Part shown: one piece after another, positions 7,761 through 15,322 of the stretch
Layout of the letters: each line of letters begins with the position of its first letter
Position numbering within the stretch: position 1 is the first letter of the stretch
Origin: Darwinimomas sp963643215
Lineage (GTDB): Bacteria > Bacillota > Clostridia > Lachnospirales > Lachnospiraceae
DNA: 24,026 nt
Reading direction: 5' to 3'
NCBI GenBank assembly: GCA_963643215.1
Contig: CAVIJY010000027.1
Location: 1 to 24,026, forward strand
The notes under the pieces: model-generated
What the model was told of the DNA's origin: nothing
The model's database searches: none
What the model saw: the letters and a program-made list of their open reading frames with translations, nothing else
Translations under genes and position numbers: made by a program

Positions 7761-8705
7761 ATGGAATATTATCTGGCGCCGCTTGAGGGGACGACGGGGC
7801 GCATATACCGCAATGCCGTGCAGGAATTCTTTCCCGGTACGGTAGACAAGTTTTTCACACCGTTCATAGTCCCTCATCCCAAGAAAGCACTGTCGCCAAG
7901 AGAGACAGCGGATATACTGCCGGAGAATAATCCGGGCATCACGCTGGTCCCCCAGATATTGACGAGCAATGCCCGGGAGTATCTCAGGTTTGAAGCGGCA
8001 GTCCGTGATATGGGATATGAGGAGATAAACATAAATCTCGGATGTCCGAGCGGTACGGTGACAAAAAAAGGGCGCGGAGCCGGTGCACTGGCAAGCCCGG
8101 GTACGCTGGATGCGATGCTGGATGATATATACTCGCATGCGGCATGTCGCGTATCCGTAAAAACAAGAATCGGTGTGCACGATCCGGGGGAGTGGCCGGC
8201 ACTGCTTGAGATATACAACAAATATCCTGTTCACGAGCTGATAGTACATCCGAGAGTCTCGGATGAGATGTACAGGGGAACGGTTCATATGCAGGAATGG
8301 GAATATACGGTATCACATGCGCGTGCAAGGCTGTGCTATAATGGCGACATTCGCCGTCCGGACCTTTCGCCGTATGCACAAAGTACAGGCGCGTTCCGTG
8401 AGGATAATGTCGACGCAATCATGCTGGGACGGGGAATGATAGCGGATCCGTCGCTGATAAGGCAGATAAAGGGCGGCGCACCGGCCTCATATGAGGAGCT
8501 GAGGGGTTTCATGGGAAGGCTGAGAGAGGACTATCTGAGTCTGTACGGCTCAGATCACAATGTGCTGCATCGTCTGAAGGAGATCTGGGCCTTTATGGGT
8601 GCTGATCTCAAGGGCTGCGAGCCTGAGCTGAAGACCCTGATGAAGGCGGCGAGTTTGGATGTGTACAAGGTGGCGGAGGCGCGTATACTCCGCACCATGA
8701 GATAA
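7761..8705 (+). CDS. tRNA-dihydrouridine synthase family protein
   Basis: A Dus-family flavoenzyme of about 314 residues. Dus enzymes use FMN and NADPH to reduce specific uridines in the tRNA D-loop. The N-terminus MEYYLAPLEGTTG is the usual first strand and FMN loop. NINLGCPSGTVTKKGRGAG carries the expected catalytic Cys (Cys95), and later come KTRIGV, the conserved HPRVSDEMYRG segment, the YNGDI strand and the phosphate-binding LGRGMIADP. I prefer ATG 7761, which gives the standard N-terminus; AGGAGG (7743-7748) is twelve bases upstream, slightly far. ATG 7749 directly follows that site and is less likely. A longer frame from 7647 overlaps the ABC gene and is not supported. The gene lies 88 bp after the exporter and 124 bp before the nudC-like gene. 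Which uridine it modifies is not clear from sequence. Confidence 0.9.
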   Translation: MEYYLAPLEGTTGRIYRNAVQEFFPGTVDKFFTPFIVPHPKKALSPRETADILPENNPGITLVPQILTSNAREYLRFEAAVRDMGYEEININLGCPSGTVTKKGRGAGALASPGTLDAMLDDIYSHAACRVSVKTRIGVHDPGEWPALLEIYNKYPVHELIVHPRVSDEMYRGTVHMQEWEYTVSHARARLCYNGDIRRPDLSPYAQSTGAFREDNVDAIMLGRGMIADPSLIRQIKGGAPASYEELRGFMGRLREDYLSLYGSDHNVLHRLKEIWAFMGADLKGCEPELKTLMKAASLDVYKVAEARILRTMR

Positions 8706-8829
8706 TGCATACCGACGAGATAAAATGTACCGGTAAGGCGAGCTGTACCGGCGAGCAGGGTATAGCGATGAGAATAGAGCGTATCGATGCGATGACGGAT
8801 ATTTGATATGAGAAGGGAGAGCTGCCGTC

Positions 8830-9684
8830 ATGTTTCAGGACATTTCCCCATATGTATATGATCCTATATATGTACCGGCAAAGCCGGAGGATGATTCTCT
8901 TGTGATATTCACAGACAGACACTGCCCGCTGCTGAAGGGCGAGGAAAGCATAGCACTGCCCACGGCGACGGAAGCACAGGCTGCCGGAGCGGACAGGGGG
9001 AGCATGCGATTTTTGTTCAGCATCAGCGGCAGACTTTTCTTCCTGTGCGAGGAAGAGAGCGCCGCAGAGCGGCTCAAAGAGCAGGGATACAGATATCAGA
9101 AGATGAGCGAATTTCGAAATGCCGCTCCGGTTTGGATGGTATTCGCAGCCGCAACAGGAGCCCAGCTGGGACAATGGTACAAAAGGCACCGTTTCTGCGG
9201 AAGCTGCGGAGCGCCGATGAAGCACTCGGACAGAGAGCGGATGATATACTGCGAGCATTGCAATGAGCCGATATATCCTAAAATATGTCCGGCTGTCATA
9301 GTCGGCATCATAGACAGGAAGACCAACAGGATAGTTGTCTCGAGATATGCGGACGGGCGCCGGGCGTCTGTCGCACTGATAGCGGGCTTTGCCGAGACAG
9401 GAGAGACTATAGAAGAAACCGTGCATCGCGAGGTCATGGAGGAAGTGGGATTGAAAGTGAAGAATCTGCGATTCTACAAAAGCCAGCCATGGACATTTAC
9501 GGATTCACTTCTGTTCGGCTTCTTCTGTGAGCTGGACGGTGACGCGGAGCTTACGATAGATAAAAAGGAGCTGGCCGAGGCCATGTGGATGTCTCCGGAG
9601 GAGATCCCGGAAGATGAACACAAGCTCAGTCTGACAAGGGAAATGCTGGACTGCTTCAAGTACGGACGGGCAGCAGAAAAATAA
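8830..9684 (+). CDS. nudC: NudC-type NAD(+)/NADH diphosphatase
   Basis: A 284-residue Nudix hydrolase with the full NudC layout. It has a diverged N-terminal domain, a four-cysteine zinc ribbon (Cys123, Cys126, Cys141, Cys144: CGSCG and CEHC), then the Nudix box from Gly186 (GFAETGE...REVMEEVGL), and finally the NADH-specificity motif. NudC splits NADH into NMNH and AMP, and in other bacteria removes NAD caps from RNA 5' ends. The specificity motif reads SQPWTFTDS where the family consensus is SQPWPFPxS, so two prolines are replaced; the SQPW part is intact. ATG 8830 has AAGGGAG ten bases upstream. The preceding 124-bp gap contains a short imperfect direct repeat (TGTACCGG at 8726-8733 and 8744-8751) but no convincing promoter. 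The lipoprotein gene follows after 10 bp and is probably co-transcribed. Confidence 0.92.
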   Translation: MFQDISPYVYDPIYVPAKPEDDSLVIFTDRHCPLLKGEESIALPTATEAQAAGADRGSMRFLFSISGRLFFLCEEESAAERLKEQGYRYQKMSEFRNAAPVWMVFAAATGAQLGQWYKRHRFCGSCGAPMKHSDRERMIYCEHCNEPIYPKICPAVIVGIIDRKTNRIVVSRYADGRRASVALIAGFAETGETIEETVHREVMEEVGLKVKNLRFYKSQPWTFTDSLLFGFFCELDGDAELTIDKKELAEAMWMSPEEIPEDEHKLSLTREMLDCFKYGRAAEK

Positions 9685-9694
9685 CAGGGAGAGC

Positions 9695-11017
9695 ATGGAC
9701 AGCATGAAAAAAGTGACAGGAATCATACTGGCGGCAGTGATGGTACTCAATATGTCAGCCTGCGCAGCTGCATCCGGGAAAAAAGCAGACCCGGAAGCGA
9801 CGACGGCAGCCGCAGAAGACGGGGGCGCGAGCGCACAGACTGAGGATGTGCAGGAGGATACGGCGCAGACTGAGGACACTGTGCAGACAGAAGCTGCAGC
9901 ACAGGCGGTCGAGGAGGTCATAGACGGTCCGGTTACGCACATAGGTATACTGACAGGAGACTTTATCGCCGAACAGGGGCTGGTGGATGTAATATATCCC
10001 GCGGCGTATCTGAAGGAGGATGAACAGGAAAAGTATCCCGAGCTGTATGACACGCTCACATCCGCCAATGCTCAGGCGGCGGAGAACAAGGAAACGGTCA
10101 TGGACGGGATGCAAACCATGGCATCAGCCAACGGACTGCAGGCAGCGGACGGTGTCAGATATTCGAACAGTCAGAGGGAGAGGATAGTCCGCTCGGATAC
10201 AAGAGTTGTGAGCATACTTGACATATATGATATATACACCGGACAGGAGCAGCGCAAGGATTCATTCTACGGTACGAATCTGAATCCGGCTACAGGGAAG
10301 GTTTACAGGCTGAGCAGGATAGTCAGGGATCAGGCTGCATTTCTCGAATATCTGAAACAGGATATCAGAGAGCATTATGCAGATGCCGTACTGGATGATA
10401 TGGAGGAGAAGATTGACAAATATGATGCCTCATACTTCGATCTGCTGAGCTGGACTGTAGGATATGAGGGAATCAGCGTCTATTTTGACGCTGGCAAGCT
10501 CGCAGATGCAGCTGTCGGGGCAGTGATAGCAGAGGTTCCGTACTCAAGCGGACTGATGGAAACAGTATGTGATGAGATCCCCGAGGAGTATGCGCAGTGG
10601 ATATACAAGCCGCAGGATTCAAGGTGGGACTGCGACGGCGATGGAAAAGCCGAGATTTTGTCGGTAGTGCCGGATGAGGAGGATGCCGAAACACATATGC
10701 ACAGCCGGGTGACTATCACAGTAGGAGAGCACAGCGTGACTTCGGACAATCCGTGCCTTGAAATATCAGATGTATATCGGGTTCACAAGGCGCAGGGGCA
10801 GGAACTTTTGTATCTGGTAAACAAAGTCCGGGAAGACGAGGATGTCATATCCGTATTTGATATCACAGGCGGCGATATCAAAAAGCTCGGAGACTTCGGA
10901 TGGAATAAATACTCACAGGAGCGCAGCGACATGGGCGAGGATATGTGCGTGCTCACCGAGGCATTTACAGATCCGGAGGTCATGCTGCTGACAGACATTT
11001 CGGATAAGGCGAAATAA
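9695..11017 (+). CDS. Putative lipoprotein of unknown function
   Basis: A 440-residue protein with a type II signal peptide: positively charged MKK, a hydrophobic stretch and a lipobox ending at Cys23 (LNMSAC). A linker rich in Ala, Thr, Glu, Asp and Gln (about residues 25-75) follows, typical of a spacer that holds a domain away from the membrane. The rest is a soluble acidic domain I do not recognise. Near residue 312 is DCDGDGKAE, an aspartate-rich loop resembling the calcium-binding loops of EF-hand-like and FG-GAP/VCBS repeats. It should be anchored on the outer face of the cytoplasmic membrane. A second in-frame ATG at 9704 is an alternative start and gives the same mature protein. It is 10 bp downstream of nudC. 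A repeat array begins about 30 bp after its stop. No function can be assigned. Confidence 0.8.
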   Translation: MDSMKKVTGIILAAVMVLNMSACAAASGKKADPEATTAAAEDGGASAQTEDVQEDTAQTEDTVQTEAAAQAVEEVIDGPVTHIGILTGDFIAEQGLVDVIYPAAYLKEDEQEKYPELYDTLTSANAQAAENKETVMDGMQTMASANGLQAADGVRYSNSQRERIVRSDTRVVSILDIYDIYTGQEQRKDSFYGTNLNPATGKVYRLSRIVRDQAAFLEYLKQDIREHYADAVLDDMEEKIDKYDASYFDLLSWTVGYEGISVYFDAGKLADAAVGAVIAEVPYSSGLMETVCDEIPEEYAQWIYKPQDSRWDCDGDGKAEILSVVPDEEDAETHMHSRVTITVGEHSVTSDNPCLEISDVYRVHKAQGQELLYLVNKVREDEDVISVFDITGGDIKKLGDFGWNKYSQERSDMGEDMCVLTEAFTDPEVMLLTDISDKAK

Positions 11018-11043
11018 CGGAATGAATATCGAAAAGCGCAAAT

Positions 11044-11300
11044 ATGGTTCGGGGGTCAAAACACCCAAACCTTCGGTTACTCGGATTGTTTCGTGCTTCG
11101 CACTCCCACAATCCGGTCTCAATTCGGATTCCCGTGGGGCTTTTGCCCCACTTCATCCTCATTGAGAGGCGTGTTATAAAACACCCGAACTTCCGGTTAC
11201 TCGGATTGTTTCGTGCTTCGCACTCCCACAATCCGGTCTCAATTCGGATTCCCGTGGGGCTTTTGCCCCACTTCATCCTCATTGAGAGGCGTGTCATAAA
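11044..11300 (+). repeat. Tandem 120-bp duplication of the dispersed stem-loop repeat (copies B and C)
   Basis: Two units, 11061-11180 and 11181-11300, repeat at exactly 120 bp with four base differences by direct comparison. Each unit contains two foldable modules. Module one is CGGATTGT (11082-11089) with ACAATCCG (11108-11115), enclosing the core TTCGTGC-TTC-GCACTC. Module two is an outer stem TCTCAAT (11117-11123) with ATTGAGA (11161-11167), enclosing GTGGGGC-TTTT-GCCCCAC (11134-11151). A leading hairpin precedes each unit: GGTT...AACC near 11046-11071 for the first, GTGTT...AACAC near 11171-11184 for the second. Open frames crossing this array on either strand have no ribosome binding site and simply follow the repeat, so I do not call genes in it. 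Confidence 0.9.
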
Positions 11301-11302
11301 CT

Positions 11303-11366
11303 CTATCTCCCACCGACATGCCCCTAAAGGGACTTGCTGCGCGTCGCGGCATGTCGTGGGAGATGA
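11303..11366. repeat. Long imperfect palindrome next to the tandem repeat
   Basis: ATCTCCCACCGACATGCC (11305-11322) pairs with GGCATGTCGTGGGAGAT (from 11349), with a single bulged C in the left arm. This gives a stem of about 17 bp around a loop of 26 bases, and the loop itself starts with a small CCCTAAAGGG palindrome. There is no T tract on either side, so it is not an ordinary terminator. It directly abuts the end of the second 120-bp unit, suggesting a composite repeat region. Confidence 0.8.
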
Positions 11367-11599
11367 GCTTTGACACTGTAACCAAGTATAAAAGATATCC
11401 GCGGACGGCGAAAGATATAATATACAAAAGAGTGCAAAGGAACCATAAGTTTGATAGACTGTATGCTGATTTGATTCGTCGGGAGGCAGCGGAATATCCT
11501 GAGAGGATCAGTCCGGCGCCATACATGCGCCGGGCAGATGTGAGTTTGTTTTGTATATTTATACGATCTGCAAGGAGGCAGTCATGGGTGAACGGATAA
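11363..11599 (+). other. Open frame of uncertain status between repeats and the M24 peptidase gene
   Basis: From ATG 11363 the frame stays open for 78 codons and ends 16 bases inside the next gene. Its middle section (for example KFDRLYADLIRREAAEYPER) has a natural-looking amphipathic composition and no stop. Against a gene: there is no ribosome binding site, the frame opens within the palindrome, and the last part overlaps the well-supported start of the peptidase gene. It could be an unrecognised small gene, the remnant of one, or leader sequence that is open by chance. Apart from this frame I see no gene between 11018 and 11583. Confidence 0.25.
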
Positions 11600-12681
11600 A
11601 GCGTGTTTGCGGGCAGATGAAGGACAGAAATATAAGTCAGCTGATAGTCTCTGATCCTGTGTCCATAGCATATCTCACAGGGGTTGATTATCAGCCTTCG
11701 GAGAGAATGTATGTGCTGCTTATCACACAGGAGGGTGACAGTACATTTTTCCTTAACCGGCTTTTCAGCATCAACCAGGATAAGATCAAAGAGATCTGGT
11801 TTACGGATACGGATGACTATGTAGGATTGCTGGCGGATCAGATCCTTTCACATAGGGAGCAGGCAGGACGGAAAGTGATAGGCGTAGATAAGGTATGGCC
11901 TGCACGCTTTCTGCTTCCTCTTGAGGAAAGGCTTCACAGAGAGGATCCGGATATCGGCATAGTGCTCGGCTCTGATTGCGTTGATTTCTGCCGCGCCCGC
12001 AAGGATGAGGACGAGAGAGAGAAGATGAGAAGAGCTTCGGTGATCAACGATATGGTGATCGAGAAGGCTAAGGGGATGATAAAACCGGGGATCACGGAAA
12101 AGGAGCTTGCAGCCTTTATAGATGCAGAATACCTGAAGGCCGGCTGTGAGGGAAACGCATTTAGAACCATCGTTGCATTCGGAGCAAATGCAGCCGATCC
12201 GCATCACAGAAGTGATGACAGCGTGCTTGAGGAAGGTTCGAGCGTGGTGATCGATATGGGGTGTAAAAAGGACGGATACTGCTCTGATATGACCAGAACA
12301 TTCTTCGTAGGTGAGCCTGAGGACAGAAAAAGTGAGATCTACCAGCTTGTTTTAAGGGCCAATGAAGAGGCTGAAAGGATGATAAGGCCGGGTATGCCCA
12401 TTCACCTGCTCGATGACTGTGCCAGAGGTATCATCACAGAGGGCGGATACGGACCGTGCTTTACGCATCGTCTCGGACATTTTATAGGACGCGAGGCACA
12501 CGAAAAGGGCGATGTAAGCGCAGCAAATACGGAGCTGACTGCACCGGGCATGGTGTTTTCCATAGAGCCGGGCATCTATGTGCAGGGATACTTCGGCGTT
12601 CGTATCGAGGATCTGGTTCTTATCACCGAGGACGGATGCGAGATACTCAATCATGTATCAAAGGAGATAACAGTGCTGTAA
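11584..12681 (+). CDS. M24B family metallopeptidase (Xaa-Pro aminopeptidase/dipeptidase type)
   Basis: A 365-residue cytoplasmic enzyme that would remove residues before proline from short peptides, using two metal ions. The N-terminal creatinase-like domain (about 1-130) is followed by the pita-bread catalytic domain. All five metal ligands are visible: Asp224 (VIDMG), Asp235 (SDMTRT), His299 (GHFIG), Glu328 (SIEPG) and Glu342 (RIEDL). The motif GHFIGREAHE has Phe where many members have Gly. ATG 11584 was chosen because AAGGAGG (11572-11578) ends five bases upstream; a TTG at 11551 is a less likely start. I cannot separate PepP-like from PepQ-like activity. The gene stands alone after the repeat region and shares a terminator with the convergent pyruvate kinase gene. 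No clear promoter was found: a TTGACA (11370) and a TATAAT (11416) are 40 bp apart. Confidence 0.92.
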   Translation: MGERIKRVCGQMKDRNISQLIVSDPVSIAYLTGVDYQPSERMYVLLITQEGDSTFFLNRLFSINQDKIKEIWFTDTDDYVGLLADQILSHREQAGRKVIGVDKVWPARFLLPLEERLHREDPDIGIVLGSDCVDFCRARKDEDEREKMRRASVINDMVIEKAKGMIKPGITEKELAAFIDAEYLKAGCEGNAFRTIVAFGANAADPHHRSDDSVLEEGSSVVIDMGCKKDGYCSDMTRTFFVGEPEDRKSEIYQLVLRANEEAERMIRPGMPIHLLDDCARGIITEGGYGPCFTHRLGHFIGREAHEKGDVSAANTELTAPGMVFSIEPGIYVQGYFGVRIEDLVLITEDGCEILNHVSKEITVL

Positions 12682-12683
12682 AA

Positions 12684-12738
12684 CAAAAGGGGCTGCCGCA
12701 CTATCGATTTTAAATCAATGGTGCGCAGCCCTTTTTTG
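12684..12738. terminator. Bidirectional terminator between the M24 peptidase gene and pyk
   Basis: GGGCTGC (12690-12696) pairs with GCAGCCC (12725-12731), and the inner GCAC and ATCGATT...AATCAAT segments extend the stem with a few mismatches. The plus strand continues into TTTTTT (12732-12737). On the minus strand the other arm is followed by TTTTGTT. This suits two genes that converge here. A second small inverted repeat, GTGATAA (12738-12744) with TTATCAC (12769-12775), overlaps the pyk stop codon. Confidence 0.85.
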
Positions 12739-12771
12739 TGATAAGCATGCCGGACGGCAGTTGCTGTGTTA

Positions 12772-14187
12772 TCACGGAACGATCTCAACGCGTATGATAT
12801 TGGAATTGCCTGACTTTCCGGTGATCTGTCCGGCGGTCAGGACGATGTTGTCTCCGGGAGTGAGATCAAGGACTCTCTTTGCGGTGCGGACCGCATGATA
12901 GAAGAGAACCTCCGTATTGCTGTACTCCTCGGTTTTAACAGGTGTAACGCCCCAGCTGAGATTCAGCTTGCGCCATACCTTGTCTCTGGTTGTGATGCCC
13001 ACTATATCCACAGGGCAGCGGAAGCGGCTTACGAGTCTGGCAGTCGTGCCGGAGAGGGAATTTATCACGATGCCTTTGGCTTTTATGTCGATGGCCATGG
13101 CGCATGAGGCGTGAGAGATGGCATCGCTGCGATCCTTGATCACATAATCTGTGTTGTGGAAGCGCTTTACATAGTCTATGTTCTTCTCGGTAAATTCGCA
13201 TATCTCCGCCATATTCTTGACGGCCTCTACAGGATACTTTCCTGCGGCGGACTCTCCGGAGAGCATGACCGCGCTGGTTCCGTCATATACGGCATTGGCT
13301 ACATCAGAGATCTCGGCGCGTGTCGGACGCGGATTGTTTATCATGGACTCAAGCATCTCTGTAGCAGTGATGACGCGCTTGCCGAGAAGCCTGCATTTTG
13401 AAATCAGCATCTTTTGCACGGCAGGGAGCTCTACGAACGGAATCTCGACTCCGAGATCTCCGCGGGCCACCATGATTCCGTCGGCTACTTCGCAGATTTC
13501 GTCGATATTGTCAACGCCTGCCTGATTCTCGATCTTTGCTATGATATCGATATCTTCTCCGCCGTTATCATTGAGAAATGCACGCAGAGCAAGCATATCG
13601 GATTTATTTGAGACAAAGGATGCAGCAACAAAGTCCACATCATTCTTGATGCCGAAGAGCAGATCCTCTTTATCCTGTTGGGAAAGATAGTCCCCCTTGA
13701 GCACATGATTCGGGAAATTCATGCTCTTTCTGTCGGAGATGACACCGCCGGTGATAATATCGCATATCACATTGTGCCCGGTCAGCTCGCGAACTTTAAA
13801 TACGAGGAGCCCGTTGTTGACGAGTATGGTTGATCCGACCTTCAGCTCATCCACGAGTCCCTCGTAGTTTACGGAGACGATATTCTCATCGCCTTCCACA
13901 TCATCGGTGGTAAAGATGAAGGTGCCGCCGTCCTTGAGGGTGGCCTTGCCTTCTCTGAAGGTTTTGATTCTGTATTCCGGTCCCTTTGTATCCAGCATGA
14001 TGGCTATGGGCATATCCAGCTCTTCACGCACCTTCTTTATCAGATCCATCTTGATCTGGTGCTCATCATGGGTGCCGTGTGAAAAGTTCAGACGCGCCAC
14101 GTTCATGCCCGCCTTGCACATCCTGACAAGAGTCTCTTCATTGTCGCTTGCCGGTCCTATAGTGCAGATGATTTTTGTTTTTCTCAT
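12772..14187 (-). CDS. pyk: Pyruvate kinase
   Basis: A 471-residue enzyme that transfers phosphate from phosphoenolpyruvate to ADP at the end of glycolysis. The N-terminus KTKIICTIGPASDN and the segment ARLNFSHGTH carry the ATP and substrate loops. IAKIENQAGVDNI contains the catalytic lysine and metal-binding Glu, and MVARGDLGVEIP follows. ITATEMLESM and RPTRAEISDVANAVYDG are the remaining active-site segments. The length fits the common form without the extra C-terminal PEP-utiliser-like domain seen in Bacillus. AAGGAGGAATT (14190-14200, minus strand) lies just upstream of the ATG, and a promoter is visible at 14241-14269. It is a single-gene unit with its own promoter and a shared bidirectional terminator. 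Confidence 0.97.
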   Translation of the reverse strand: MRKTKIICTIGPASDNEETLVRMCKAGMNVARLNFSHGTHDEHQIKMDLIKKVREELDMPIAIMLDTKGPEYRIKTFREGKATLKDGGTFIFTTDDVEGDENIVSVNYEGLVDELKVGSTILVNNGLLVFKVRELTGHNVICDIITGGVISDRKSMNFPNHVLKGDYLSQQDKEDLLFGIKNDVDFVAASFVSNKSDMLALRAFLNDNGGEDIDIIAKIENQAGVDNIDEICEVADGIMVARGDLGVEIPFVELPAVQKMLISKCRLLGKRVITATEMLESMINNPRPTRAEISDVANAVYDGTSAVMLSGESAAGKYPVEAVKNMAEICEFTEKNIDYVKRFHNTDYVIKDRSDAISHASCAMAIDIKAKGIVINSLSGTTARLVSRFRCPVDIVGITTRDKVWRKLNLSWGVTPVKTEEYSNTEVLFYHAVRTAKRVLDLTPGDNIVLTAGQITGKSGNSNIIRVEIVP

Positions 14188-14240
14188 AGAATTCCTCCTT
14201 GAATTCTCTCTGCTGTTTACATTCTCTATTTGTCATTTGC

Positions 14241-14269
14241 ATTATAATTTAGCTTCATTCAACAAGCAA
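14241..14269 (-). promoter_or_regulatory. Promoter of pyk
   Basis: On the minus strand TTGCTT (14264-14269) and a perfect TATAAT (14241-14246) are 17 bp apart. Transcription would start near 14234, giving a leader of about 47 bases before the pyk ATG. The -35 matches consensus in only three of six positions, so the exact -35 is less certain than the -10. Confidence 0.7.
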
Positions 14270-14375
14270 GATGCATAAAAAGTGAAAAAATATCAAGCAA
14301 TATAACCAGCTGCATACCTTATGGCGAGCGCGCCGCATCCGGCCGGAGATCGTACAAATTTGAGCCTTCGTGTAG

Positions 14376-14522
14376 TATAATGCCCGTCAGGGCGGGCTTG
14401 ACCCGGGCGCTATCGGCCATTATAACGGTAAAGTAAGATGGAAAGCGCCATCAAAGACGGCCTTTGGTGTTCTGCAAGAAAGCGAAGCCGAGCAGGAAAG
14501 TGAAGCTGAACAAGAAGAATAA
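14376..14522 (+). pseudogene. Possible relic of a coding sequence
   Basis: After an in-frame TAG (14373-14375) a frame of 48 codons runs to TAA (14520-14522) with no ATG, GTG or TTG start. It reads as protein-like sequence (HYNGKVRWKAPSKTAFGVL) and ends with two copies of ESEAEQ plus EE. The two 18-bp copies (14478-14495 and 14496-14513) differ at four bases, all third codon positions and all synonymous in this frame. That is the pattern left by coding constraint. The promoter at 14398-14426 lies inside it. I do not recognise the parent family. The rest of the 14270-14549 gap holds that promoter and short hairpins, but no other gene. Confidence 0.4.
14398..14426 (+). promoter_or_regulatory. 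Promoter of the YoaK-to-precorrin-2 dehydrogenase operon
   Basis: TTGACC (14398-14403) and TATAAC (14421-14426) are 17 bp apart, each matching the sigma-70/sigma-A consensus in five of six positions. Transcription would start near 14433, about 115 bases before the first gene. A small inverted repeat GCCCG...CGGGC (14382-14397) ends at the base before the -35 and could be an operator, though nothing shows this directly. A TATAAT at 14376-14381 has no good -35. Confidence 0.65.
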
Positions 14523-14549
14523 AGACACAACGGGTGCAAAGGGCAGACT

Positions 14550-15275
14550 ATGAATATCAGGACAGACGACAGATATTTATTATGCGAGCAAAACTGGGTA
14601 TATTACATACTGATCACGGTGGCGGGATTCTGGGGCGCCTTTACATATGTGCTGAAAGGACATGTTTTCTGCAATGCCCAGACGGGCAATATGGTCCTGC
14701 TCGGGCTTGCCATAGGATCAGGGGAGCTTGAACGGGCCGGGTATTATTTTGTGCCTATAGCAGCATATCTTGCAGGAACATTTATCTCGGAATTTTTCCC
14801 CAATCCGGTAAAGCACAGCATCCATCTGCGGTGGGAGACGCTGCTTATAGGAATCGAGATTGCGGCTGCGGCAGTGCTGGGGCTGATACCGGACTCGTAT
14901 CCGGTTCAGATCTCACAGGTGCTGGTCAATTTCATAGCGTCCATGCAGTTCAACACATTCCGGCAGGCACAGGGAACGCCTATGGCGACTACATTTGTGA
15001 CAAATCATGTCCGTCAGGTGGGAATATGCCTTGCCAAGGAGCTGCAGCACAGAGGTCGAGAGGACAAGAGTCACAGAATCAGGCTGAAAAAGCATGTGAT
15101 CATGATCATATGTTTTACATCAGGGGTGGCTGCGGGCACTGCTCTTTGCAGTCATCTGGGAAGCAGAGCCATATGGTTTACGATCATTCCGCTGGCAGGG
15201 CTGTTTTATGTGATGCTTCGCGACGACAGGACAAAAGGAGCGGAGCATCTGGAGCAAAAGCCGCTGGGACACTAG
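14550..15275 (+). CDS. YoaK family (DUF1275) membrane protein
   Basis: A 241-residue integral membrane protein with about six predicted hydrophobic segments. The family features are visible: a first helix with GFWGAFTYVL, then HVFCNAQTGNMVLLGLA, and later FIASMQFNTFR and ATTFVTNHVRQ. DUF1275/YoaK proteins are widespread, of unknown transport or membrane function. Unlike many members it starts with a short soluble N-terminus and ends with a charged tail. The binding site before ATG 14550 is weak (AAGGG about nine bases upstream). It is the first gene of a five-gene run downstream of the promoter at 14398-14426. The next gene, an L,D-transpeptidase, starts 47 bp after its stop. Confidence 0.88.
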   Translation: MNIRTDDRYLLCEQNWVYYILITVAGFWGAFTYVLKGHVFCNAQTGNMVLLGLAIGSGELERAGYYFVPIAAYLAGTFISEFFPNPVKHSIHLRWETLLIGIEIAAAAVLGLIPDSYPVQISQVLVNFIASMQFNTFRQAQGTPMATTFVTNHVRQVGICLAKELQHRGREDKSHRIRLKKHVIMIICFTSGVAAGTALCSHLGSRAIWFTIIPLAGLFYVMLRDDRTKGAEHLEQKPLGH

Positions 15276-15322
15276 GAGCACATGCATATACAGGATAGTG
15301 AGAAAGGAGCAGACAGCGCAAG

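Noticed and set aside
7482..8288. Minus-strand open frame of 268 codons across the end of the second ABC gene and the Dus gene
   Set aside because: It spans two unrelated plus-strand genes and has no start signal or recognisable family.
8726..8751. Short direct repeat TGTACCGG between the Dus and nudC genes
   Set aside because: Two 8-bp copies 18 bp apart with no clear symmetry or promoter next to them; too little to call an operator.
11061..11300. CRISPR array
   Set aside because: Only two units, directly adjacent with no variable spacers and no cas genes nearby.
11044..11373. Open frames on both strands through the tandem repeat, giving repeated peptides
   Set aside because: The repeated peptide simply mirrors the 120-bp DNA repeat, there is no ribosome binding site, and structured hairpins explain the sequence better.
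11370..11421. Promoter built from TTGACA (11370-11375) and TATAAT (11416-11421)
   Set aside because: The two boxes are 40 bp apart, and neither has a suitable partner at 16-18 bp.
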